The position numbers and the translations under genes were made by a program. The notes under the pieces are model-generated. The model searched no databases. It saw only the letters and a program-made list of their open reading frames with translations, and was not told where the DNA came from. 64,000 nucleotides of DNA from Desulfovibrio psychrotolerans (GTDB lineage Bacteria > Desulfobacterota > Desulfovibrionia > Desulfovibrionales > Desulfovibrionaceae): contig NZ_BLVP01000008.1 in NCBI RefSeq assembly GCF_013340305.1, forward strand, positions 669,408 to 733,407. Reading direction: 5' to 3'. Shown here piece by piece: positions 36,144 through 43,949 of this stretch; position 1 is the first letter of the stretch; the number at the start of each line of letters is the position of its first letter.

Positions 36144-36315
36144 GGCAAGGGATGGCTGTTCAGAGAACGGGGATACCCGTGCAGTTGTGCACCGCATGCT
36201 GCATGCCGCAGTGCCCGCGCATTGATTGTGCGGGAGACGGCATACGCCGGGAATGATACTGTCTGACGCGAATGTCCCGCAGACCGGGATAATCGATATG
36301 CCGGAAGGAGCAGGT

Positions 36316-36687
36316 ATGGAATATCTTGACTACAGGGCGACATTGAAGCGGTTGATGAACGATGTGGAATTTGTCGGCGAGTTGTACACAACGTTTCTGG
36401 ATACCTATGACACGCGGATAAACCATATTCTGGAACTGATGGATGCCTGCGCCTACGATGCACTATGGAAGGAGGCACATGGCCTGAAGGGGGCGAGCGG
36501 AACCATTAACGCCGCCCGGTTGCAGGCGTGTGCGCTGGAACTGGAGGAAGCGGCGCGGGCGCAGGATGCGGAAGCCCTGCGGCTGCTGCGCCCCCGTTTC
36601 GCCGAGGTGTGCCATGAAACGGCTGCGCATATCCGGCAGTGGCTTGTGACGCATGGGGATGCCGACGCGCAGATAAACGGCGACTGA
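36316..36687 (+). CDS. Stand-alone HPt phosphotransfer protein
   Basis: The 123-residue product is a single HPt domain with phospho-acceptor His55 in the motif HGLKGASGTI, helical throughout and without other domains. A good AAGGAG box fixes the start at 36316. It lies 172 bases after a response regulator whose kinase has no receiver domain, so it is not needed for a simple His-Asp step. It may pass phosphate to or from a hybrid kinase or another regulator elsewhere, or act as a phosphate sink. That role is inferred. Confidence 0.9.
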   Translation: MEYLDYRATLKRLMNDVEFVGELYTTFLDTYDTRINHILELMDACAYDALWKEAHGLKGASGTINAARLQACALELEEAARAQDAEALRLLRPRFAEVCHETAAHIRQWLVTHGDADAQINGD

Positions 36688-36791
36688 AACAGAAATGTGT
36701 TTCGGGTGTCCGGCATTTGTCACAGACGGGCCGTAGATTCTTTTCCAGACACTCGGTCAAATCAGTTTCCCATACCTCTTCCTTTGTCCTT

Positions 36792-36822
36792 GCCCCCCGT
36801 GCCCGGGGGGCTTATTCTTTTA
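36792..36822 (+). terminator. Terminator after the HPt gene
   Basis: A 7-bp stem GCCCCCC/GGGGGGC (36792-36798 and 36805-36811) with a 6-base loop and a T-rich run. Confidence 0.75.
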
Positions 36823-36896
36823 TAAGGCAAAGAAACCCGTTGCCTGCGGAGTGATTGTCTTCGCTCCGACAGCGACGGACAGACAGGGAGGTGGCC

Positions 36897-37088
36897 ATGA
36901 CGGATGACCGACTTCTTACCATTACCGCCAATTGTACGGGATGTGGAGCGTGTGCCGAGTTGCAGCCGGACTATATCGGCTGGGATGAAGAAGAAAGCAG
37001 GCCACTGCTGCTCACCGATGTGGCCCCGGACGCCGTGGTGTACGAACTGCAGGCGTTTTGCCCGGAAGATTGCTTTGACTATGAGTGA
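36897..37088 (+). CDS. Small [4Fe-4S] ferredoxin
   Basis: The 63-residue product has a cluster motif Cys13-x2-Cys16-x2-Cys19, with the fourth ligand from Cys55 or Cys59 (FCPEDCF). It is the single-cluster ferredoxin type with a very acidic surface, common in anaerobes as a soluble electron carrier. The GGGAGG box at about 36887-36892 fixes the start at 36897. It stands alone, flanked by terminators at 36792 and 37264, so it is an independent unit. Partner enzymes are unknown. Confidence 0.92.
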   Translation: MTDDRLLTITANCTGCGACAELQPDYIGWDEEESRPLLLTDVAPDAVVYELQAFCPEDCFDYE

Positions 37089-37263
37089 GGTGTACGGCGC
37101 GAACTACAGCGTAGATGCCGGTTGGCACTGTGCATGGAAAGTACTGCGCTGGATGGATGTTACACCTTGTGCACTCGGTGTTTGCAGGTGTGACTGAACA
37201 TTTGAGGGCGGGAGCTGGGGCCTTGCGGCAGATGCAGATGACGGCCTGTTTTTCATACACACT

Positions 37264-37297
37264 GCGGGGCGGACGATTGTCCGCCCCGCTTTCTGCT
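37264..37297 (+). terminator. Ferredoxin terminator
   Basis: Perfect 11-bp arms (37264-37274 and 37279-37289) with GATT loop and TTTCTGCTT after. Flanking ATACACAC/GTGTAT can extend pairing. The 175 bases between the ferredoxin stop and this hairpin contain no gene that I can support. Confidence 0.88.
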
Positions 37298-37379
37298 TGT
37301 GTATCAGGAGGGTGATGGCGGGATGTGTGACCAATGCCCGGAGGATGGGGTGGGGCTGTTGTCGGAGTCGTTACCAATG

Positions 37380-37404
37380 AAAAAGTCCGGCTTTGCAGCC
37401 GGAC
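37380..37404 (-). terminator. Terminator of the Pro/Ala-rich secreted protein gene
   Basis: On the minus strand TCCGGCT, loop GCAA, AGCCGGA, then CTTTTTC (arms 37398-37404 and 37387-37393). Confidence 0.9.
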
Positions 37405-37408
37405 CGTG

Positions 37409-38074
37409 TTATTTCCAGTTCTTTCCGTCGTAGCGGAGAATTTCTGTCTGCCAGAGGCGTTTGACCATCTGGAAATCTTGCTGGGCGAGCAGGTGCTTGG
37501 CCTCTGCGCGTGCTTCGTAGTGCAGCACCGCGTATTTGATGAGACCGATGAAATTTTTGCCCGAACCATCGGCGGGCTTTACCTGCACCATGAGGGTGTC
37601 TGGGGCCAAGTCTTTGTAAGAGGCAACCCAGCCGCCTTCTTTTTGTTCAATGAGGTGGTTTCTCGCAGTGTAGCAGAGCTTGCCGGACATGGAAACAAGT
37701 CGTGTGAACGCGAAGTCGCGCAGATGGTCACGGGCTCTTGCAAGGCCGGGGGCCTCTTCAGGCTCTACGGGGGCCGGTACTGCCTGCTCTGTTGCCAAGG
37801 GCTGCGGGGGGCAGGCTTCGGTGGCTTCCGGCGCGGCCTTTGCGTCTGCCTGCGAGGGCTGGTAAGCGGCTTGCGCAGCTGAAGCTTCCATGGGATTCTC
37901 TGTAGGAGTTTGAACAGGCGCTTCAACAGAGGCTTCCGGCGTTTCGGTCACGGCTGTCTGGGGAACAGCAGCCACATCGGGTTGTACCGCGTGTGCCGGA
38001 GCCGAAACAGAGAGCAACAATACACACGTTAAGGCCGCGATGAACGCGGGCACCGAGGATGAGCTTGTTTTCAT
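37409..38074 (-). CDS. Secreted Pro/Ala-rich protein of unknown function
   Basis: The 221-residue product starts with a signal peptide (cleavage near APAHA, residue 28), followed by a Pro/Glu/Ala-rich linker (30-110) and a C-terminal domain (about 115-221) with CYTARNHLIEQKEGGWVASY and a closing strand ILRYDGKNW. The C-terminal domain has the size of a small beta-rich folded unit, but I do not recognise a family. It is transcribed in the same direction as, and 65 bases after, the VWA-OmpA gene, with a strong terminator between them. Confidence 0.75.
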   Translation of the reverse strand: MKTSSSSVPAFIAALTCVLLLSVSAPAHAVQPDVAAVPQTAVTETPEASVEAPVQTPTENPMEASAAQAAYQPSQADAKAAPEATEACPPQPLATEQAVPAPVEPEEAPGLARARDHLRDFAFTRLVSMSGKLCYTARNHLIEQKEGGWVASYKDLAPDTLMVQVKPADGSGKNFIGLIKYAVLHYEARAEAKHLLAQQDFQMVKRLWQTEILRYDGKNWK

Positions 38075-38092
38075 AAAGCTCCATTACAATGA

Positions 38093-38127
38093 AAAAGGCC
38101 CGTCAGGCAAGTGCTGACGGGCCTTTT
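38093..38127. terminator. Terminator after the VWA-OmpA gene
   Basis: Perfect 14-bp arms AAAAGGCCCGTCAG (38093-38106) and its complement (38114-38127), with T runs on both strands. Confidence 0.93.
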
Positions 38128-38139
38128 GTTTTTTATCTG

Positions 38140-39204
38140 CTATTCAAAGGTGATAACAACGCGGCGGTTCAGCCTGCGGCCTTCATCCGTGGAGTTGTCG
38201 TATTCCGGATCGCTTTCGCCCTTACCGACGGCTCTGATCCTGTCGGCGCTGATGCCCTTTTGGGCAAGGAAGGCGCGGACGGACTGTGCACGGCGCTCGG
38301 ACAGGCCCTGGTTGTATGCATCGGTGCCCACGGAGTCGGTGTGACCGGTAAGCACTACGGTGCCGGGACGTTCCTGAATGAGCAGGGCGGCTTCGGTGAG
38401 GATGGCGGCGGAATCTTCGGTGATGACTGCGCTGTCAAAGGCAAAGTTCACGTTGCGCAGCACAAGCACTTCGTCTTCAGAAGCCGGAGCGGGTGCCGGA
38501 GCGGCGGCCACCGGGGCCGGGGCGGATTCTTCAACCACGCGGTAGAAGACATCCTGCATGAACTTGTCCAGAGCCATTTCGCTGGCCAGCAATTGGGTGC
38601 CGTCCGCATAGACGGAGCAGTTGTTCAGCGCGGAAATCTGCTTCAGAACAGCTTCGCCTTCTGCACTGTCGGCAAAAGAAACCACATGCAGGCAGATGCC
38701 GGGTTCGGTGTTATACAGAGCGCGCGCTTCTGCAACGGGGTCGCTGCCCTTGTTGGAAACGCCGTCGGAAACCACGATGACAGCGCCTTCACGCTTCATG
38801 GAGTGTACGGCAGAGTGCAGTTTCATCAGGCCATCGCCCATGGGGGTGTAGCGGCCGCGGATATCTTCGTTCACGGTAATGCCCATGAGACCCTTTTCCA
38901 TGGCCACTGCATTAAAAGCACCCTGTGCAAGGCGTTCCTTGTAGGGAGCAAAGGTGTGCAGTGAAGCGTCATACGGCAGGGCCGGAACCTTTTTGGTTAC
39001 CTTAATCATCAGGTCGCGGGCGAGGACCATTTTGTTTTCGCCAGCCTGCTTGTGCGACATCATCATTGAACCGGAGTGGTCCATGAAGAAGTCAAAGCTG
39101 GCGATTTTGGGTTCCATACGCATGGTGGTCTGCGCTTGCGCAACGGCGGCAAAGCCGAGGAGCGCGATGCACGCGGATAAAAGCAGAATTCGGGAAATTT
39201 TCAT
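38140..39204 (-). CDS. Secreted VWA-domain protein with C-terminal OmpA peptidoglycan-binding domain
   Basis: The 354-residue product has a signal peptide (cleavage near AQAQ, 25), a von Willebrand A domain with the metal-site motif Asp42-x-Ser44-x-Ser46 (DHSGSM), then an Ala/Pro linker (about 215-230) and an OmpA domain (about 235-354) with NVNFAFDSAVI, TGHTDSVGTDAYNQGLSERRA and RRLNRRVVI. It probably binds peptidoglycan and uses the VWA domain for protein contacts. AAGGAG precedes the ATG. VWA plus OmpA on one polypeptide is uncommon. Confidence 0.93.
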   Translation of the reverse strand: MKISRILLLSACIALLGFAAVAQAQTTMRMEPKIASFDFFMDHSGSMMMSHKQAGENKMVLARDLMIKVTKKVPALPYDASLHTFAPYKERLAQGAFNAVAMEKGLMGITVNEDIRGRYTPMGDGLMKLHSAVHSMKREGAVIVVSDGVSNKGSDPVAEARALYNTEPGICLHVVSFADSAEGEAVLKQISALNNCSVYADGTQLLASEMALDKFMQDVFYRVVEESAPAPVAAAPAPAPASEDEVLVLRNVNFAFDSAVITEDSAAILTEAALLIQERPGTVVLTGHTDSVGTDAYNQGLSERRAQSVRAFLAQKGISADRIRAVGKGESDPEYDNSTDEGRRLNRRVVITFE

Positions 39205-39364
39205 GTGCGGTCTCCTTCATGAGAAAAACAATGAGTGCTGGTTAAGTGTAAAAACAAATTTTTCTATCTATACACTGGTTTCCCGGTTTATGACAAGCCA
39301 TATAAAAAGAATCTCTTTCTCCGGCAGGAAGATGCCTGCATCCGCGCCGCAACGGGCAGTGGCA

Positions 39365-39580
39365 TCAGGCTCCCTGCGCCACCAGAGCGGCGTACAGCGT
39401 TTCGTGCTCGGGGTATTTGATTCCTTTTCCGCACACTATGATGCTGGGCGAGAGCATGTCTGACTTCGGGTCTGCCAGTTCGCGTATCTCCCAGCGGTTG
39501 TCCTCTCTGCCCACCACAAGATCTTTCTTTTCTCTGTGAGCGCGCTTGATGGCGTAGAGAACCGATTCCTTGAACGTCAT
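39365..39580 (-). CDS. Small conserved-looking protein of unknown function
   Basis: The 71-residue product MTFKESVLYAIKRAHREKKD... is soluble and has no recognised family. The start is fixed by GGAGGAG eleven bases upstream, and composition is ordinary for this genome. It lies downstream of a strong hairpin that ends the tiny-gene unit, so it is probably separately transcribed. Confidence 0.7.
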   Translation of the reverse strand: MTFKESVLYAIKRAHREKKDLVVGREDNRWEIRELADPKSDMLSPSIIVCGKGIKYPEHETLYAALVAQGA

Positions 39581-39692
39581 GTGCTGCTCCTCCGATTGTG
39601 AATATATACGCCTGCCTGCATGCGTTGTAAAGGCCCGGATACAACCGGGTGTGCGGGATGCGGCAGGGGCTTGGGGGGCTTTTCGGAAGACG

Positions 39693-39728
39693 AAAGGCCG
39701 CCGTTCCCGCAGCGGGAAGGCGGCCTTT
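39693..39728. terminator. Strong hairpin below the tiny-gene operon
   Basis: AAAGGCCGCC (39693-39702) pairs with GGCGGCCTTT (39719-39728), and TTCCCGC/GCGGGAA pair inside, so the stem is almost continuous. Confidence 0.8.
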
Positions 39729-39770
39729 ACCTGCCGGGTGGGCACTCCGGCGGACGGGCAAGGGGCAATA

Positions 39771-39848
39771 TCAGGTAAGCAGCATGGCCGCGAACACTTC
39801 AAGCAGAATAAGCGCAGCCAAAAAGAAGCCGAAATTCAGGGTGTCCAT
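39771..39848 (-). CDS. 25-residue hydrophobic membrane peptide
   Basis: The frame encodes MDTLNFGFFLAALILLEVF plus six more residues: one clear membrane helix with almost no tail. A GAGG box sits about 8 bases before the ATG. It follows the 61-residue gene by 65 bases, in the same direction and from the same promoter, and a strong hairpin follows at 39693. Size and shape resemble small membrane regulators or subunits such as CydX or KdpF, but no family is assigned. Confidence 0.6.
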   Translation of the reverse strand: MDTLNFGFFLAALILLEVFAAMLLT

Positions 39849-39913
39849 TATTCTGTCCTCAAAATATGCACTGATTGCGCAGGAAAGTGCAGTAAGGCAC
39901 TTGCTGATTCGCC

Positions 39914-40099
39914 TCAGCGTTCCCCCTCGGCAGCAGCGGGCGAAGAGGTGAGGTTGGGCGAGGGGGTGTTCCAGTTTGTGTTCATGGCGCTTTGCTGCTC
40001 CGCGGAAGGGTCGGTCACGATGAACGACAGGGCGGTCTTGAAGAAACGGCGCACGGTGTTGCGCTTGTCCGGCGAGCTTATGGAATAGGCTTTTACCAT
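39914..40099 (-). CDS. 61-residue protein, first gene of a probable iron-regulated unit
   Basis: The product MVKAYSISSPDKRNTVRRFF... ends in a Ser/Pro/Ala-rich tail and has a short amphipathic segment FFKTALSFIV. AGGAG lies seven bases before the ATG. A consensus promoter at 40156-40184 overlaps a Fur-box-like sequence. No family is recognised by eye. Being short and strongly initiated, it is likely a real small gene. Confidence 0.65.
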   Translation of the reverse strand: MVKAYSISSPDKRNTVRRFFKTALSFIVTDPSAEQQSAMNTNWNTPSPNLTSSPAAAEGER

Positions 40100-40155
40100 C
40101 GGGAATCTCCTGACCCGTCATGCGGGGAAACGGTTGCGGTGAACTCTTGACGCCA

Positions 40156-40184
40156 TGTATAGTGAAAATGAAAGTCGTTATCAA
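40156..40184 (-). promoter_or_regulatory. Sigma-70 promoter with overlapping Fur-box-like site
   Basis: On the minus strand TTGATA (40184-40179) and TATACA (40161-40156) are separated by 17 bases. GATAACGACTTTCATTTTC (40182-40164) matches 14 of 19 positions of the classic Fur box, so a repressor there would cover the promoter. Confidence 0.6.
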
Positions 40185-40343
40185 GCAAAAAGTTGAGAAA
40201 GTGAAATTAATCTGACCAGGGAGCGGTTACGGGCCGGCGTGTTGCGCTTTGCAAAGAGAAAAATGGACTCTCTTATGGATGAATGTATGTGCCGGGGGGG
40301 GCTTCTGAAGGGCATTGGGCGATACGGTTTGGACGCCATGGGG

Positions 40344-41690
40344 CTAGGCATCCGGACGTAACGGTGCGCTTCCGACACCGGGCCAGATGCGCACTATGCC
40401 CAGAGTGGCGCGGAGGGCGGTCCATACGCCCGTGGCGATCCATATCCAGGAAAGGGCTGACAAGCCAGAGTGCGCAGGCGGCATAAACAGCACTGCCATG
40501 CCGCACAGGGCGGAAATAATCATGCTGTTGCGCAGGTACCGGAAGTCGCCCGTGCCCCAGTGGATGCCGTCTGTGGCAAAGGAGAGGGCGTTTACGGGTT
40601 GCAGGGCCGCGGCGATGAGCCATGCCTGCGCGAAGGTGGAGCTGGCTTCTGCCGGGACGAGCAGCCATGCGATGGGACGTTGGAAAAGCAGCATGCCAGC
40701 CGCCATGAGCAGCCCTGTTCCTGTGCTCCACAGGCAGACCGTTGCCGCAACGTGCCGCGCGTGCAGCGTTGTGCCGCGCCCCATGAAGTAGCCTATGAGG
40801 CTTTGCCCGGTGATGGCGAAAGCATCCAGAAAGAGCGCGGTGAAGAAAAAGAACTGGCGTATGGCCTGATGTGCCGCGCCGGATTGTGCACCCGCCGACG
40901 TGGCAACGCGGGTTGCCAGCAGAAGAAAGGTAAGTACCATGGCGGTGCGCACGAACAGGTCGCCGCCAATGACAATGAGTTTGCGGAGGTCTGCCGGGCG
41001 TACTTGCCGGGCAATGCCGATGTGCCGGTGCACCAGCAGCACCGCCCATAGGGCACCGAACCATTGGCTTATGGTGGTGGCTATGGCCGCGCCGGAAATG
41101 CCCAGTGCCGGAAAGGGGCCGAAGCCGAAGATGAGCATCCAGTCCAGCAGGATATTCAGGGCGTTCAGCCCCGCTGCGATGAACAGGGGCGCGCGCATCA
41201 TCTGCAATCCGCGCAATGCGCCGAAGCAGGACAGGGTGAGCAGCACCGCGGGAGCACCGATGAGCCGGTGGCGCATGTAGTCCACGGCCATGGCGAGCAT
41301 TTCTCCCTCGCCTCCCATGGCGCGGGCGGCAGGTTCCACAAAGGCCCACGCCAGCAGGGCGGAAAGGATGCCCAGCCCCAGCGCCAGCACAAGCGAGGCC
41401 GTGAGCACCATGGATGCCCGGTGGCGGTCTTGCGCGCCGAGGCAGTTGGCCAGTTCTGTCTGCGTGCCCACACCGAGAAAGCTGAATACCCAGAAGGCAG
41501 AGGTGAGCACCATGGTGCCCACGCCCAGAGCGGCCAGATGCTCAGTGCCGAGACGGGCCACGAAGGCCGTGTCGGCAAGGCCGGTGAGGGGCTCTGCGAT
41601 GAGGGAGACGAGCACCGGCAGAGTCATGGCAAGCAGGGTACGGCGGGGCGCCCTGAGGTAGGGGTGCTGATCCGGGGCATGGATGGACAT
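40344..41690 (-). CDS. MATE family efflux transporter (DinF-like)
   Basis: The 448-residue product has twelve hydrophobic segments and the MatE pattern in two halves: PVLVSLIAEPLTGLADTAFVARLG near 25-48, and ALFLDAFAITGQSLIGYFMG in the second half. It belongs to the multidrug/toxic compound extrusion family, driven by Na+ or H+. The substrate is unknown. The start at 41690 fits the family. It is divergent from the tail-fibre gene and has no obvious operon partner. Confidence 0.93.
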   Translation of the reverse strand: MSIHAPDQHPYLRAPRRTLLAMTLPVLVSLIAEPLTGLADTAFVARLGTEHLAALGVGTMVLTSAFWVFSFLGVGTQTELANCLGAQDRHRASMVLTASLVLALGLGILSALLAWAFVEPAARAMGGEGEMLAMAVDYMRHRLIGAPAVLLTLSCFGALRGLQMMRAPLFIAAGLNALNILLDWMLIFGFGPFPALGISGAAIATTISQWFGALWAVLLVHRHIGIARQVRPADLRKLIVIGGDLFVRTAMVLTFLLLATRVATSAGAQSGAAHQAIRQFFFFTALFLDAFAITGQSLIGYFMGRGTTLHARHVAATVCLWSTGTGLLMAAGMLLFQRPIAWLLVPAEASSTFAQAWLIAAALQPVNALSFATDGIHWGTGDFRYLRNSMIISALCGMAVLFMPPAHSGLSALSWIWIATGVWTALRATLGIVRIWPGVGSAPLRPDA

Positions 41691-41899
41691 GGCGCTGACC
41701 TTTGAAAGAGGGAGTCTGCGGGTTTGAGGAAGAACGCTTGTCGTGCCTGTGGGGAATATCGGAAATGAGCGGCGGCTGGAAGGAGAAATGTTTCCGGTCC
41801 CGTATCTGTTTGCTGTGGAATGAGCTGTGGTCGTGTGTCATGCCTGCGCATACCGTTCCGGTCGCATGGGCCGGAAGAACCGCAGACAGGAGTGAACGG

Positions 41900-43474
41900 A
41901 TGACGGTATCCACAATGACAACGGTGCATGCCTATGTGGGCGACGGCGTGCAGCAGGAATGGCCGGTGCTGTTTCCCTTTTTCAACCCGGAGGATGTGCG
42001 GGCCATTCGGACAGGGGCAGACGGGAAGGACACAGTGCTCGCGTATGGCAGCGAGTACACGGTGGCGGCACTGGAGAATGGAGGTCGTTGCATCTGCCCG
42101 CTGGGCAGCGGTGAACGGCTTACCCTGTTCCTTGATCTGGCTCCGGTGCAGCAGATTGACCTGAGCAATACAGGCATTCTGGCACCGGAGATCATAGAGC
42201 GGGGGTTTGATCGCCTGACACTTATTGCCCAGCAGTTGAAGGAAGAGGTGGGGCGCTGTGTGCAGATAGGCCGCACCAGCGGGCTGACACCGAATGAACT
42301 GCTGGCGAGCATTGACGCCAGCGTGGCGGTATGCACGGCGGCGCAGGCGGCATCCGGCCAGAGCGCAGCCGGAGCGGCAACAGCGCGGGACGAGGCGGCG
42401 GTTTCGGCCATGGCATCGGCTGCCGCTGCGGCATCTGTGAACCTGCCTGGGCCTGCCCCTGCTGAATCGGGCCGTGGGCTTGTTGTGGCCCCGGAAGGCG
42501 GCTGGACATTGGGCGGCACGGCGGCTGCGAAAAACGTGGGCACGGGGCCGGATGACGTGCCGACGAATGATCTCATTCCCGTGCCGGACCTGTCAGCAAT
42601 TTGGGACGCATTGGGTATGACCAACGTGCGCATGGCGTTTGATGGCTGGCGTGATTTTGTCAGCGCGATTGCGGACACCTACGGAGACGCAACCGGGATT
42701 GCCGTGGCGGAGATTTTCGCGCGTGATGCCGCTATTCATGCGTATTATGTACCAACGCCGGATGTAGCAAGCCTGACAACCGTTACCGGGAGCAACCTTA
42801 GCGGTGGTGCGTCATACTTGGGCTTGAATACGCTGGCGAATGACACCGGGCACGTGGATTACACGTTTGCATCGCCGCGCATCATAACGGAGTTTGCATT
42901 AACGGCGCACGCCACGTTGCCTGAACGCGCGCCCAAAACGTGGACATTGGTTGGCGACCCGGCTGGTGCGAATGTCACTCTACTGAACATTGTACATGAG
43001 GGGGCATGGTCAGGCAGCGAGGTACGTAAATACGCCATGAACGCAGAGGCCGCAGCCTACTCAACGTATAGGCTGTACTACGTGGCCAAGGATGATCCCT
43101 TCGGCAAATCGAACGAATACTACTGGGGGCGGGCGCACTTTTACGAGATGCCAGCGGGTGAGCGGGATCTTGCGTCGATTGCATTTACGGCGGAGGCGGC
43201 TCCTGCAATGGTGCGCGTCCTGATAGTTGCCGAAACCGGGGCAATGGTTCTTAACACCGACTTGATTGTAGAGGCATCGCGAGATGACGGAACCACGTGG
43301 TCGCAGTGCTCAATGTCTGCATACGCCAACTATGGCGCGCCGGGGGGTCCCGTTATCTACGCAGGACAGGCAGATGTATCTGCACAGCCGAACGGCACGG
43401 CGGTGCGGTACAGAATACGTGCCAGTACGCTAACATTGCCGGTCATCCACGCCGTGTGGATGCAGTGGGGTTAG
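41900..43474 (+). CDS. Orphan phage tail-fibre-like protein
   Basis: The 524-residue product starts with a T7 tail-fibre-type N-terminal domain: YVGDGVQQEWPVLFPFFNPEDV followed by YGSEYTV and LTLFLDL patterns. An Ala-rich helical spacer follows (about 130-185), then a receptor-binding-type beta region with SGGASYLG and FYEMP. The start has AGGAG at 41889. The second half is richer in A and T than its neighbours. No capsid, portal, integrase or tail-tube genes are nearby. Residual prophage, or a tailocin part expressed in trans, are both possible. Confidence 0.8.
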   Translation: MTVSTMTTVHAYVGDGVQQEWPVLFPFFNPEDVRAIRTGADGKDTVLAYGSEYTVAALENGGRCICPLGSGERLTLFLDLAPVQQIDLSNTGILAPEIIERGFDRLTLIAQQLKEEVGRCVQIGRTSGLTPNELLASIDASVAVCTAAQAASGQSAAGAATARDEAAVSAMASAAAAASVNLPGPAPAESGRGLVVAPEGGWTLGGTAAAKNVGTGPDDVPTNDLIPVPDLSAIWDALGMTNVRMAFDGWRDFVSAIADTYGDATGIAVAEIFARDAAIHAYYVPTPDVASLTTVTGSNLSGGASYLGLNTLANDTGHVDYTFASPRIITEFALTAHATLPERAPKTWTLVGDPAGANVTLLNIVHEGAWSGSEVRKYAMNAEAAAYSTYRLYYVAKDDPFGKSNEYYWGRAHFYEMPAGERDLASIAFTAEAAPAMVRVLIVAETGAMVLNTDLIVEASRDDGTTWSQCSMSAYANYGAPGGPVIYAGQADVSAQPNGTAVRYRIRASTLTLPVIHAVWMQWG

Positions 43475-43475
43475 T

Positions 43476-43535
43476 ATGATAATCGTAATCAAGCCGGGGG
43501 AGAACCCCGTACCCGCACCGCCCGTGCGCCGTTGA
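43476..43535 (+). CDS. Possible 19-residue micro-ORF directly after the tail-fibre gene
   Basis: ATG starts one base after the tail-fibre stop and encodes MIIVIKPGENPVPAPPVRR. No Shine-Dalgarno of its own is visible; it could be translated by re-initiation. Pro-rich short frames at tail-fibre 3' ends occur in phages, but there is little to support it. Confidence 0.3.
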   Translation: MIIVIKPGENPVPAPPVRR

Positions 43536-43587
43536 CCGGTTGTGATTGGGGGATGTGGTGTTAGCGGTTGCCCGTTCGATAGGGTGA

Positions 43588-43631
43588 AAAAAAGCAGGGC
43601 TTGCGGTGTGTTCCGCAAGCCCTGATCGTTT
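43588..43631. terminator. Bidirectional terminator between tail fibre and tRNA-Pro
   Basis: Perfect 12-bp arms CAGGGCTTGCGG (43595-43606) and its complement (43613-43624), with a T-rich run on both strands. It ends tRNA-Pro on the minus strand and the tail-fibre region on the plus strand. Confidence 0.92.
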
Positions 43632-43634
43632 TTA

Positions 43635-43711
43635 TGGTCGGGATGAAAGGATTCGAACCTTCGATCTCTGCGTCCCGAACGCAGCGCTCTACCAAACTGA
43701 GCCACATCCCG
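43635..43711 (-). tRNA. tRNA-Pro (anticodon CGG)
   Basis: On the minus strand acceptor CGGGATG (43711-43705) pairs with CATCCCG (43645-43639), followed by discriminator A (43638) and encoded CCA (43637-43635). The anticodon stem CTGCG/CGCAG holds loop TTCGGGA, anticodon CGG. The T arm contains TTCGAAT. Confidence 0.96.
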
Positions 43712-43722
43712 TGAGGAGGGGA

Positions 43723-43751
43723 TAACTAGCGTAGCTCACAGATGTTTGCAA
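43723..43751 (-). promoter_or_regulatory. Candidate promoter of tRNA-Pro
   Basis: On the minus strand TTGCAA (43751-43746), 17-base spacer, TAGTTA (43728-43723), with the tRNA 5' end 12 bases on. A GC-rich discriminator follows the -10. Confidence 0.5.
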
Positions 43752-43949
43752 GCCTTTTTTCGCGCGTTGCGAAAAAATACTGTTTCTTTTATTGTTGAAT
43801 AAAGCGTGGTAATACTCACTATGATGTGCTGGCAAGGCGGGCTCTGCCTTGCCGAGTATGTTGGGGGGGCCGATTTCTCTCCTGTGATTTCGTATTCATG
43901 TTGCCGTTCATTTCGATTCCTCATCACCGTAATTCACAAGGAGTGAAGG

